DNA of 52,757 nt. It comes from Spirochaetales bacterium. Its GTDB lineage: Bacteria; Spirochaetota; Spirochaetia; Sphaerochaetales; Sphaerochaetaceae. How positions within the stretch are numbered: position 1 is the first letter of the stretch; the number at the start of each line of letters is the position of its first letter. Where the stretch lies: assembly GCA_028722305.1 (NCBI GenBank), contig JAQYHB010000009.1:1-52757 (forward strand), given 5' to 3'. A model generated the notes under the pieces. That model was not told the origin of the DNA, ran no database searches, and saw only the letters and a list, made by a program, of their open reading frames with translations. The position numbers were made by a program, and so were the translations under genes. Of the stretch, positions 24,225-33,200 are shown piece after piece.

Positions 24225-25538
24225 ATGGAAAAATTCTTCAAACTGAAAGAAAAAGGAACGGATGTCAAGACCGAAATCATGGCGGGTATTACCACCTTCC
24301 TGACGATGGCATACATCCTCGCCGTCAACCCTGGCATCCTGAGTCAGGCCGGACTCGTTGGTGAAAAAGTATTCGCCGCCACAATCCTCGGCGCCGCGAT
24401 TGCCACGCTCGTCATGAGCTTGTACGCGAATCTTCCGTTCGCGCTGGCCCCCGGCATGGGACTGAACGCGTTTTTGACCTATACCGTATGCATGGGCATG
24501 CACAAGACCCCGCAGTTCGCTCTGACTGCCGTCTTCGTGGAAGGCTTGATCTTCATCGCCCTGACCGCCTGCAACGTCAGAGAGGCCATCGTCAACGCCA
24601 TTCCGTCGAACCTCAAGAAGGCCATCGGAGCCGGTATCGGCATGTTCGTCGCCTTCATCGGTCTGCAGAACGCAGGCATCATCGCCGGTGGAGCCACGCT
24701 GGTCCAGCTTTCCGACTCATGGTTCAGGGGACCCGCATTGCTGGCCATGGTCGGTTTGGTCATCACCGGCATCCTGATGGCCCGAAAGGTCACCGGAGCC
24801 ATGTTGCTCGGCATCATCATCACCACCATCATCGGAATCCCGTTCGGCATCACCAAGTACGCCGGCGGTTCCTATGTTCCTCCCGCACCCTATTTCTTCC
24901 CGTTTGATTTCGCCTCAGTCGCCGCCGACCCGTTCGATTTCATCATCGTCATGTTCACCTTCCTGTTCGTGGATATGTTCGATACCGTCGGCACGTTGAT
25001 TGGATGCGCCACCAAGACCAACATGGTCAAGGAAGACGGTTCCATCGAGAACTGCAAGCAGGCCCTGTTCGCCGATGCGATCGGCACCACCGCCGGCGCG
25101 ATTTTCGGCACCTCCACCGTCACGACGTTCGTCGAGTCCTCCTCCGGTATCGCCGAGGGTGGACGCACGGGACTCACTTCCCTGACGGTCGCCGTCCTGT
25201 TCCTGCTTTCCTGGTTCCTGTCCCCGCTGTTCCTCTCCATCCCGTCCGCGGCGACCGCCCCGATCCTGATCATCGTCGGCGCCCTGATGATGGAGCCGGT
25301 CGTCCAGATTGACTGGAAAGACATCACCGAGGCCCTGCCCTCGTTCCTCACCATCCTGTTCATGGTCTGCGCCTATTCCATCGCCGATGGCATCATGATG
25401 GGTATCCTGACCTACGTCCTGATCAACTTCCTGTCCGGTCACAAGAACAAGATGAACACCATGATGTGGGTGCTCTTCGTCCTGTTCCTGATCAAGGTGA
25501 TCGCCCGCGCTGCCAGTCTGGCCGCGGCGGCAGCCTGA
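24225..25538 (+). CDS. NCS2 family purine permease (AzgA-like)
   Basis: A 437-residue inner-membrane transporter with 12 or more hydrophobic segments. The first helix carries GITTFLTMAYILAVNPGIL, the signature of the AzgA/GhxP/AdeP branch for adenine, guanine and hypoxanthine. Other conserved stretches are ALAPGMGLNAFLTY and FGTSTVTTFVESSSGIAEGGRTG, the substrate-site region. The ATG at 24225 has AAAGGAG 7 bases before it; the in-frame ATG at 24189 has none. Adenine is favoured because ade is divergent next door. A strong hairpin follows the gene, into which an IS200-type element appears to have moved. Confidence 0.93.
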   Translation: MEKFFKLKEKGTDVKTEIMAGITTFLTMAYILAVNPGILSQAGLVGEKVFAATILGAAIATLVMSLYANLPFALAPGMGLNAFLTYTVCMGMHKTPQFALTAVFVEGLIFIALTACNVREAIVNAIPSNLKKAIGAGIGMFVAFIGLQNAGIIAGGATLVQLSDSWFRGPALLAMVGLVITGILMARKVTGAMLLGIIITTIIGIPFGITKYAGGSYVPPAPYFFPFDFASVAADPFDFIIVMFTFLFVDMFDTVGTLIGCATKTNMVKEDGSIENCKQALFADAIGTTAGAIFGTSTVTTFVESSSGIAEGGRTGLTSLTVAVLFLLSWFLSPLFLSIPSAATAPILIIVGALMMEPVVQIDWKDITEALPSFLTILFMVCAYSIADGIMMGILTYVLINFLSGHKNKMNTMMWVLFVLFLIKVIARAASLAAAAA

Positions 25539-25563
25539 TTGAGAACGACAAGCAGCTATACGC

Positions 25564-25600
25564 GTGAAGCCGGAGCAATCCGGCTTCACGTTTCTTGTTC
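25564..25600 (+). terminator. Terminator hairpin of the permease gene
   Basis: Perfect 10-base arms GTGAAGCCGG (25564-25573) and CCGGCTTCAC (25580-25589) around AGCAAT, followed by GTTTCTTGTT. The T-rich tail may belong to the left end of the insertion element rather than to the original terminator. Confidence 0.75.
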
Positions 25601-25606
25601 CTCGAA

Positions 25607-25629
25607 AACCTCCGGCTGGGCCGGAGGTT
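25607..25629 (+). repeat. Left-end subterminal hairpin of the IS200-like element
   Basis: Perfect palindrome AACCTCCGGC, loop TGG, GCCGGAGGTT. Such hairpins are the structures recognised by TnpA; in the 5' untranslated region they can also stop read-through transcription. Confidence 0.85.
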
Positions 25630-25664
25630 CCAAGTAGCTTTAGCGATGAACAGGTTGAAAAGAA

Positions 25665-25729
25665 GAAACTCCTTTGCGGAAGATGGAGGTGCGATCAACC
25701 AATTGCACCAAGACCAGCAAAGGAGTTTC
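25665..25729 (+). promoter_or_regulatory. mRNA stem that buries the tnpA ribosome binding site
   Basis: GAAACTCCTTTGC (25665-25677) and GCAAAGGAGTTTC (25717-25729) are perfect 13-base complements; the second arm contains the whole AAAGGAG of tnpA. An inner stem GGTGC/GCACC (25688-25692, 25705-25709) strengthens the fold. This matches the known translational silencing of IS200 transposase. Confidence 0.8.
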
Positions 25730-25732
25730 AAA

Positions 25733-26209
25733 ATGGACGAGCAAAGTCTATCGCATACGACCTGGAACTGCAAATACCACATAGTGTTTGCACCGAAATA
25801 CCGGCGCCGGGTGATCTACGGGACGGTGAGGAAGGAGATCGGGAAGATCCTGCGCGAGCTGTGCCTGCGCAAGGGAGTGGAGATAATAGAGGCGGAGGCG
25901 TGCGTGGACCACATCCACATGCTGGTGATGATACCGCCGAAGCTGAGCGTGTCGAGCTTCATGGGCTACCTGAAGGGCAAGAGCAGCCTGATGATATTTG
26001 ACCGCTTCGCCCAGATGAAGTACCGCTTTGGGGACCGGGAGTTCTGGTGTCGCGGGTACTTTGTGGACACGGTGGGCAAGAACAAGAACAAGATAGCCGA
26101 GTACATACGGAACCAGCTGGAAGAAGACCGGTACGCCGACCAGCTGGTGATGAACGAGCTGGTGGATCCGTTTACCGGCGAGCCGATGAGGAAGAAGGGC
26201 CGCAAGTAA
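25733..26209 (+). CDS. tnpA: IS200/IS605 family Y1 transposase TnpA
   Basis: A single-strand HUH transposase of 158 residues, normal length for the family. It shows KYHIVFAPKYRRRVIYG at the start, the metal-binding HUH pair as H60-I-H62 in VDHIHMLV, and the catalytic tyrosine most likely Y124 in KIAEYIRNQ, preceded by GYFVDTVGKNK. All key residues are present, so it is probably active. ATG at 25733 is set by AAAGGAG 7 bases upstream, which is sequestered in a hairpin. Upstream in-frame codons are untranslated leader. Confidence 0.95.
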   Translation: MDEQSLSHTTWNCKYHIVFAPKYRRRVIYGTVRKEIGKILRELCLRKGVEIIEAEACVDHIHMLVMIPPKLSVSSFMGYLKGKSSLMIFDRFAQMKYRFGDREFWCRGYFVDTVGKNKNKIAEYIRNQLEEDRYADQLVMNELVDPFTGEPMRKKGRK

Positions 26210-26348
26210 GAGGATCAAGGTGTCGGCCGGCCCCGCGATTGGCCGAATCCAAAAGCTGCCTTGGCAGCAGGCTGGTGAAGTGGTGCGAGAGGCGGAACGT
26301 TCGTGGGCGCAAGCCTGGCCGGTACCATGCCCTTATAGGGCTGGAGCA

Positions 26349-26370
26349 AACCACCGGCTTGCCGGTGGTT
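26349..26370 (+). repeat. Right-end subterminal hairpin of the IS200-like element
   Basis: Perfect palindrome AACCACCGGC, loop TT, GCCGGTGGTT. It matches the left hairpin in arm length and in the central CCGGC/GCCGG, as expected for a pair recognised by the same TnpA. Between tnpA and this hairpin lies about 140 bases of structured sequence without a gene. Confidence 0.85.
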
Positions 26371-26427
26371 GTGATTCACAGACAATCCGCGATTTCTTTC
26401 GTATATTCCCTAATAGGAGGTACGACT

Positions 26428-26724
26428 ATGGAGTATGACGCGTCCAAGCTGGAGCGAGAGGCCGTCACAAGCCTTGTGCTCGGCATTCTTTCCATCGTCT
26501 GCGGTATCTCGGGGATGATGCTCATCGGTACCATCCTTGGTATCATCGGCATCGTCCTAGGAGCAAAGAGCAAGGACTACAACGGAAGTGGCAAGGCAGG
26601 TTTTGTCTGCTCGATCATCGGCACGGTGATCAGCAGCTTCTTCCTGATCCTGATGGTCGCCCTGGTGGGCTTCATCACCATCCCGATGCTTTGCATGCCA
26701 CTCTTTTTCTGGTTCTGGATTTGA
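26428..26724 (+). CDS. DUF4190-type small membrane protein
   Basis: A 98-residue protein with a short charged N-terminus (MEYDASKLEREAVTSLVLGI) and two to three membrane segments separated by a small polar loop (AKSKDYNGSGKAG). The pattern of a glycine-rich first helix pair 'LGILSIVCG...GTILGIIGIVLG' followed by 'G.AGFVCSIIGTV' is that of DUF4190. Function of the family is unknown. TAGGAGG lies 7 bases before the ATG. It stands alone between the insertion element and a hairpin terminator. Confidence 0.8.
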   Translation: MEYDASKLEREAVTSLVLGILSIVCGISGMMLIGTILGIIGIVLGAKSKDYNGSGKAGFVCSIIGTVISSFFLILMVALVGFITIPMLCMPLFFWFWI

Positions 26725-26732
26725 CTGCAAAT

Positions 26733-26758
26733 GAGGGCAGACCCTAGGGCCTGCCCTC
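26733..26758 (+). terminator. Hairpin after the DUF4190 gene
   Basis: GAGGGCAG (26733-26740) and CTGCCCTC (26751-26758) form an 8-pair stem around a 10-base loop, 8 bases after the stop. Only TT follows, so termination may be weak. Confidence 0.5.
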
Positions 26759-26946
26759 TTACGCCATAGGAGATTACGCCACCTTGCGGGTGAAGCAAGT
26801 TAACTATACCACGAAATGGCCCTAGGTCAAGCACAAATCCATACATTGCATATAGATATCGTTTTAATTTGATTAAATATAACTTTCTCTTCCAATTGCT
26901 TTTCCCATAACGAAAAAAGAAAGAGATGCCTTTCGAGTGGAATCCG

Positions 26947-27501
26947 TCAGAAAAGCTTCACGAAGACCACCACGCCATCATAGTCCGTGTAGGCCGGAAG
27001 CAACGTCTTCTGGTACCCGATACCCACCTCGACCTGATAGAACTTGCTTTTGGCCAAGACCGTGCCGACAGCAGGGCGCACCATGACGCCATTGTGCATG
27101 CGATAGTAGTCGTTCGGGCTAGAGGGTAAGGAGACATGCTGGGCGTAGTAGCCGGCATCCAGCGTGAAGCTGCTGGAAACCCGCTCACTGTTGAACAGGT
27201 TCCAGACGAAGCGCAGTCCTCCCTCGATCATGAACTCGCCCGAGGCGTTCCGCCCCTCGCTGCTTCCGCCGGGCTTCTGCATGATTTCGGTCATGCCGTA
27301 GGCCTCGACGCCATAGACGTTGCCCTTGATTCCGAGGGAAAGCCCTCCGCCGGGCGCGAAGTCGGAGCCCCGCACGAAGGCGAAGACCGTATCCAGATGG
27401 AAGTCATACCGGAACGGTTTTGTCCCTGACTCGCTTTTTGCCGCCAACGGGAGCCCGCAGGACAGAAGCAACGCGACCAGCATCATTCTCCACTTCTTCA
27501 T
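26947..27501 (-). CDS. Small outer-membrane beta-barrel protein
   Basis: A 184-residue exported protein with a signal peptide (ending LPLAAKS, about residue 20) and alternating amphipathic strands (FHLDTVFAFVRG, GLSLGIKGNVYGVEAYG, FTLDAGYYAQHV, FYQVEVGIGYQ) ending VVVFVKLF. The C-terminal aromatic residue is the usual barrel-assembly signal. The ATG at 27501 has GAGG 7 bases upstream; a GTG one codon earlier is the alternative. It is the last gene of the Fn3 lipoprotein operon, 4 bases after the small lipoprotein gene, which suggests a surface anchor or export partner. No specific family recognised. Confidence 0.75.
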   Translation of the reverse strand: MKKWRMMLVALLLSCGLPLAAKSESGTKPFRYDFHLDTVFAFVRGSDFAPGGGLSLGIKGNVYGVEAYGMTEIMQKPGGSSEGRNASGEFMIEGGLRFVWNLFNSERVSSSFTLDAGYYAQHVSLPSSPNDYYRMHNGVMVRPAVGTVLAKSKFYQVEVGIGYQKTLLPAYTDYDGVVVFVKLF

Positions 27502-27505
27502 CACG

Positions 27506-27940
27506 TCACCTCTGCACGAACGAATAGGATACGCCGGAAAGCACCAGACGCTGCGGACCAGCGTCCTCGTCCGCCGTATAGCTGAAGGCCATCTGCCTCT
27601 GGCTGTCTGGGGGCAAAGCCTTGCTGAAGGTCACCGTGCCCGACGCCTCGAGCAGGTCCAGATGGTCATAGGACAAGCTGTAATCGCCGGTAATCGTGCT
27701 GTCGTCGACCATCTCCATGGTAAAGGTTCCATCCGTCTTCAGGGTCAGGCGGTACAGGTAGGCTCCCTCATAGAAGGTGCTCTTCACTATCCAGGTCCCG
27801 CTGATCAGATTGGGCACCCCGCCCTTGAACTTCGGCATGGCGCCTTCTGCGGTGTCCATAAGCTGTTGCAGGTCGCCGCACCCCGTGAAGGACAGGGAGA
27901 GCAGAAGGACAAGCAGAACCAGTTTGGCGCGTCTCATCAT
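27506..27940 (-). CDS. Small lipoprotein, lipocalin-like
   Basis: A 144-residue protein with a lipoprotein signal (MMRRAKLVLLVLLLSLSFTG followed by Cys21). After a short linker the pattern GTWIVKSTFYEG, FTMEMVDDSTITGDYSL and a final LVLSGVSYSFVQR resembles small lipocalin-like or META-like one-domain lipoproteins. An AGGAGG lies upstream of the ATG pair. Third gene of the envelope operon. Role unknown. Confidence 0.75.
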   Translation of the reverse strand: MMRRAKLVLLVLLLSLSFTGCGDLQQLMDTAEGAMPKFKGGVPNLISGTWIVKSTFYEGAYLYRLTLKTDGTFTMEMVDDSTITGDYSLSYDHLDLLEASGTVTFSKALPPDSQRQMAFSYTADEDAGPQRLVLSGVSYSFVQR

Positions 27941-27953
27941 TTCTTCCTCCTCC

Positions 27954-30221
27954 TTACAACGCGGTCACGTTGATCGTGCCCTGTCCATCGCGCATACGCA
28001 CTGAATACTGGCCGCTGAAGGCTTTGCCTTTGACGGTGATGTTCCCCAGCCCGATAACCGCAGGGTACATGCCACTGACGGTGAATCCGCCACTGCCGCT
28101 CTTCGCGCTTCCGGTACCTGACGAATCGACGTGCATCTCATACTCGCCGTTCGTGTACATATAGGATACCTCGCCGAAGTCGCTGAATGTGAAATAAATC
28201 TGTCCGCCGATACCCTCGGTAGAAGCCGAATAGCCGATGGATCCGAAATTGGACTCGCTGCCACCCGTCGTATGGCTTCCATGCAGGAAGTGACAGTAGT
28301 TGTAGATGTAGCTGCCACCGGTAAGCGCGTCCATCTGGGTGGAAAGCGAGGAGCTGTTGCCCTTGTCCACCTTGTTCTTGATCGACGAGTTGTTCCAATA
28401 GCCCTGCATGTTGAAACCGCTCTGGTAATCGGTGTCGACGCTTGCCGGAAGCTTGCTGGTGAATGCAAACGGCTTGAATGCGAACGCGGACCAGACTTCG
28501 ATGAACTTTGTTCCGGTCAAAGCCCCGTATCCGATATAATCGGTCGGATTATTCAGGGCGCCTTCCCTGCCTAGGACATCGAACGCCTGCAAGGTGTAGC
28601 TGTACTTGACGCCAACCTCGGCGTTGTCGTTGACGTCGTCATACGAGCTGGAAGAGCCGTCGATCGTCGCGGTTCCAAGACGGATGGCGCCGCTTTCGTC
28701 ATAGCGGGTCAACACGTAGTGGTCGATGTTGTTGTTCTTCGTCCATGTGACGCGGACCGGGTAGATGCCGTTGGTGGCGATCATGCCGCTCTCAAAGCGG
28801 TTCTGCGAAACAGCAAGGCCGGCGACTTCGCTTGGCGCGCCAATCGTCTGGCTTTCCGTGGCGACCGTCTCCAGTCCGTTTCCGTTGGAGACCTGGACCG
28901 AGAAAATCGTGTACTGGTCGTCAGCGGCGCCGCTGGTGTCGTAGGGTTCCTCGTAGACGACCGAATCGGTGTAATCGCCCGGTTTCAGGACCACCTGCTT
29001 GACCGCGCCGTTGGCTGTCTGGGCGTTGATGAGATACGTCCAACCGCTGTGACTTGTCCGGTCAGCGGAAGTATCCAGTCCGACGGCCTGCGGAAAGGAG
29101 ACCACATAGGCGTACTTCTTCAGCGACAAGGTCACCGGGCTGGGATTGGAAAGCAAATACCCGTCAACCGTGGCGGGAGAACCCTTGATGGTTTCTCCAT
29201 TCGCCTCTCCAAGCGGGATGACCGTGTAGGTGTAGCGGACGCCTGGGACAATCTTGTTCTTGCCGCGCTTGTCGGTGAAGGTCACCGTGCCGGTGCCGCT
29301 CATATCCAGCGTGTCGTCGCTCGAGCCGTAGGGATAGATCTGCTCCTCGTTCTCGCCTGGCGCGGAGCGATAAATCAGATACCCGGTCGTCCCGCTGTCC
29401 GCCTTGTTCCAGGAGAGCGTCATCTGGTTCTTAGAGGTCGAGTACACCAAGGCCTGCCCTTGGGTGGCGGTCAGGTTGGTCGGTGATGTGGGCGCTCCCG
29501 CGACCAAGGAGAAACCGATGGCGTAGGGGCCGTCTTCAAGGTCGGTAGTCGCATTGTTGCTCCCTACCGAGGAGACCTTAAAGTAGAGCTCATCGCCCTG
29601 CTCGTTCTCCTCTACCATATAGCGGAACTTGGTCTGGCTGCCAGAAGCGGTTCCGGCAAGGGTATAGGAAGCGGAATTGGTTCCCTTCACATACACCTTG
29701 TAAGCCGTCGCATCAACGACCGGGCTCCAGGAGACCATGATGTACTTGGTATTTTTGCCCTTGTCCGCGGAAACACTCTCCGGGACGGTCAGAATCGACC
29801 CGACAGCCTGGGCAGCCGTCTGGCTGCCAGATTCCGCCTTCTTCGCGTAGCTGCGCGCATAGACCCTGTAGCTGTAGCGCTTGCCCGCGACAATCGGGTT
29901 TGTCGTGTCCGCGACATCGTCATAGCTGGTCCCCATCACTGCTTCCGGCAGCTCCCGATACTCGTCGGAACCTTCGGGAGCGCGCTCGACCACATAGTAA
30001 TCGGCGCCAGTTACCTTCGTCCAAGAGAGGGAGATCCGGTCAGTATAGGCACCCTTGGTGGCGCTCAGGAATACCGGATTGCTCCCGTCAAAACCGTTAT
30101 CCAGCGACTCATCGACCGTCGTCACCTGCTGGTCCTTGAACTCCGAGGTGTACAAGTCCATGTTGCAACCGGCAAACCCCAGAAGGGAAACAAGCCCAAG
30201 CATCATCAACGCTTTCCTCAC
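27954..30221 (-). CDS. Fibronectin type III repeat lipoprotein (755 residues)
   Basis: The GTG start has GAGGAGG 5 bases upstream. The lipobox GFAGC puts the lipidated cysteine at about residue 19. Then come about four Fn3-like modules (roughly 45-140, 140-245, 245-360, 470-570), each with the pattern 'LSW..v.GAD.Y.V.R...' and 'G..Y.Y.V.A'. The C-terminal 180 residues (from about 575) are different: glycine-, serine- and tyrosine-rich, with HFLHGSHTTGGSES and repeated beta-type strands. Likely an outer-leaflet surface protein. It follows the larger Fn3 gene by 10 bases and precedes the small lipoprotein by 13. Ligand unknown. Confidence 0.85.
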   Translation of the reverse strand: MRKALMMLGLVSLLGFAGCNMDLYTSEFKDQQVTTVDESLDNGFDGSNPVFLSATKGAYTDRISLSWTKVTGADYYVVERAPEGSDEYRELPEAVMGTSYDDVADTTNPIVAGKRYSYRVYARSYAKKAESGSQTAAQAVGSILTVPESVSADKGKNTKYIMVSWSPVVDATAYKVYVKGTNSASYTLAGTASGSQTKFRYMVEENEQGDELYFKVSSVGSNNATTDLEDGPYAIGFSLVAGAPTSPTNLTATQGQALVYSTSKNQMTLSWNKADSGTTGYLIYRSAPGENEEQIYPYGSSDDTLDMSGTGTVTFTDKRGKNKIVPGVRYTYTVIPLGEANGETIKGSPATVDGYLLSNPSPVTLSLKKYAYVVSFPQAVGLDTSADRTSHSGWTYLINAQTANGAVKQVVLKPGDYTDSVVYEEPYDTSGAADDQYTIFSVQVSNGNGLETVATESQTIGAPSEVAGLAVSQNRFESGMIATNGIYPVRVTWTKNNNIDHYVLTRYDESGAIRLGTATIDGSSSSYDDVNDNAEVGVKYSYTLQAFDVLGREGALNNPTDYIGYGALTGTKFIEVWSAFAFKPFAFTSKLPASVDTDYQSGFNMQGYWNNSSIKNKVDKGNSSSLSTQMDALTGGSYIYNYCHFLHGSHTTGGSESNFGSIGYSASTEGIGGQIYFTFSDFGEVSYMYTNGEYEMHVDSSGTGSAKSGSGGFTVSGMYPAVIGLGNITVKGKAFSGQYSVRMRDGQGTINVTAL

Positions 30222-30231
30222 GATCCCCTCC

Positions 30232-33200
30232 TCAATACGGCTTCACCGTCAGGTCGCTGTACGAGAAACTCGTAGCTAAACCATCTTTCGTGATTTCAAC
30301 GGTTCCAGTGGATTCTTTCACATTTAGTTCAGTGGTAATCTGATACGTCGCAGTTCGGTTGCCATATTTATCCGGATACCTCAGGACAAAAGTTCCCGTT
30401 TCGCCATAGCCGACATACTTCAGGCCATCAACCCCCAGGTATCCGGCCTCCCCGTCATTCGATGCCCGGAGCACAGCATCCACAGTGGAAGAGAGGACGA
30501 ACCCGGAAGCGGAGGTAAGAGAATCCGCAGACGACGGAACCGGCGCGTCACTCATTTTCATGGAACCGTTATGTTGCGTTGGGTCTCCCCACCGATCGGC
30601 ATAAGAACTCTTGATAGTGACTCCCGTCATGTCGGTATAGATATTGGTGGAAACACTCTCAATCATTCCTGAAGGCGGCCACCAGTCGCCACCGAACTGC
30701 TTGTTAGCCTCAGTCAAGGCAATCTTGAACATGAAATGCACGATATTCGCAAGCTCAGCGGGAGAGAAGTCCCGATAGACTCCTGTTACCGGAGAACTGG
30801 ATTGTGAGGTGACGGCGACATCTTCCATCTCTTTATAGCTGTACATGGAGACGGTATGGTTCCAAGTGGAGTTGACCATCTCGCTTCCCGGACAGTTATA
30901 GGTGTAGGTAGAGCCGTCAGCACTTAGTCGCACATACCCTGCAGTACCTTCAGTACCTCGGGACTCCCCTTTTCCTAGATCAGTGACATCTATTGCTATT
31001 GCAGACGAGGAGTCCTCCGTGACGTAATATCGTGTCGCCCCGTCCACCGCGCTCCAGACCAAGGTGTAGTAGGGCTTATCCGCGTTGCTTGTCGCGCTGA
31101 AGCTCGATGGAGCCTTGAATACATAGCCAAGGTTGGTGTCATCGCCCGAGATATAGCTCTGCAGCTGGCTGGTCAGGCCACCCTTCACGCTGGCGATGGT
31201 GAAATAGGTGTCGCTGGTCGTGGTAAGCGTGTAGCTGGTGCCAGTCACGGTGGTAGCGGCGCCCCAGGTAGACCCGTCGCTGCTCTGGTAGAGCAGATAG
31301 CTCTCCGCTCCGTCGACCGCATCCCAGCTTACCGCAATCTGCGTCCCGCTTGCCGCCTTGCTGGCGGTAAGGACGGGCGGTGAGAACCAATGGCCCTCGA
31401 CCCCGTCGACCTGTTCCTCCGCAACCTCCCCGCCATTCTCCGCAAGGGAATAAGGAACCACCTTGACCAGGTAGTGGGAAGAGAGCGGATAGGGGTTATT
31501 GCCCTTCACCGCGAAAAGCGCGTCGGAGGAAAGGAACTGCTGGCTGTACCCAGCGGTACCCTCCACCGTCTCCACCAGCTTGGAACCAAGATAGGTCGTG
31601 CTGTCATATATCGGTTTGCCGTTGCCATCCAGCACCTTCCGGTACAGGTTGACATTGTAGCCGCCTGCCCCTGGAACCGCCTTCCAGGTGACAGTGAAGG
31701 AATTGTTGGCCGTATCGTTGTCGCTGATTGCCGCATCCAAGCCGTAGGGACCGAACAGGCTACCCGTTTCCACGCTGGAACAAGCACTCCTGTTTCCCTC
31801 CTCGTCCACCGAGACGACCACGAAGTCATAGACCATGCCCGCCTCCGCGGTTCCCGCCCCGACCTCACGGGAGAGGGTGAACGAGACCGTCCCGCTCGCA
31901 GACTGGTCGAGGTCGATGAAGGTGTAATTATCCTCCGAACCGCTCGGGCGGTAGCCGACTTTGTAGGAAGCGGCATTCTCCACCGTGCTGAAGCTCCCCG
32001 TCAGCGTCGTCTGGGAAACGCTGTCCGCCACTTTCAGGCCTGCGGGAATGGCGAGGGCACTGCCCTGGACAACCTGCACATAGGTGGCATTCAGATCTTT
32101 CTCTCCTGCGTAGGTCGCTGTCAGCTTGTAGTACTTGGTCACCCCGGCATCGGCATCCACAGTCCAAATGCCATGGTAACCGTTGTCGGCGCTGGGAAGT
32201 GTCGCCCCCTCCCCCGGGGAAACCTCCTCCGCGGAGGAAAGATTCTCGTACGAGCCAGAGCTCTGCAAGGTATAGGTGACCTTGTCATGCTCATAGTCGG
32301 TATCGGTGTCCTCGTTCCAGGAAAGCGTGACCTTTCCGGCCAGATTGGTGGTGGCAGCCAGCTCCTCGATATAGGCGACCTGCGAATAGCAGGTCTCATA
32401 CACCACTGTGCCGCTGACAAGCGGGTCGCTTTCGGTTCCATCCTCGTAAACAAGGCGCAACGCGTAGGAATAGGTATGGTCGACCTTCAGCTCGTCACCG
32501 GAAAGGGTGAAGGAATCGGAATACGTGGTATCGGTTGTGGTTCCGAGGGAGGTGGTGAGGTATTCGTCGCTGCGCGTGAGCGAGAAGGTACCCGACCTGC
32601 CACTAGGTTCCGCGTATGTCCAGGAAACCGTGTTGGCAAGATCCGCGTCTCCAGTCGAGTTTCTTCCGTCGTTGACCTTCAGGTCGGTGGGAAGCCATGT
32701 GCGGTAGCCAGGCTGCTCCGTTTCCAGCGGATCGAACGAGCTGTCCTGGGTCTGGATGACACCGGTGTCGGCGAAGTAATAGGCGGCAGTGACCCGGTAT
32801 GCGTAGGTGGTGTTGGCATCCGCGGAGGTATCCAGGAAACTGTAGGACGCCTTGCCATCGGTGCCGTCCTGCGTATAACCGTAATCGTCGGTGTTGATAT
32901 CGGTGCCAAGGGCCACCAAGGTAGTCCACGTCTCGGACCCGCTTCCACGTCTTTCGACCTTGGCCCTGTGCGTGACTGAGCCGGAGGCAAGGCCATTCAC
33001 ATAGTCGGGCAACGTCCAGTCGACCTGGATGCCCTCTTTCTTGGTTCCACGGGATGCAGCGATTGAAAGCGGTTCCGCCGGGGCGGTCGAGGTATCGGTG
33101 GTGATCTCCATCGGACTGCTGCTGATTTCCGGAACTTGTTCCAACAGCACTCCGTTCGCGTCCATCAGCACCATCCATACCCGGTACAGGGCATGGACTT

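Larger units (their letters stand above)
25590..26379 (+). mobile_element. IS200-like element (IS200/IS605 family, tnpA only)
   Basis: The element has a left-end hairpin (25607-25629), a single Y1 transposase gene, and a right-end hairpin (26349-26370). There are no terminal inverted repeats or target duplication, as expected for single-strand peel-and-paste elements. Both proposed ends abut TTCAC (25585-25589 on the left, 26375-26379 on the right), which may be the target and cleavage pentamer; ends are therefore proposed, not proven. It looks intact. No tnpB is visible. Confidence 0.8.

Noticed and set aside
26760-26945. AT-rich stretch between the DUF4190 gene and the envelope operon as a possible riboswitch or attachment site
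   Set aside because: Only a 5-base stem is visible, there is no tRNA gene, integrase or repeat, and both flanking genes end here.
31390-32979. 529-codon plus-strand frame opposite the large Fn3 gene
   Set aside because: Gly/Val/Arg-rich antisense shadow; the Fn3 repeats on the minus strand explain the sequence.
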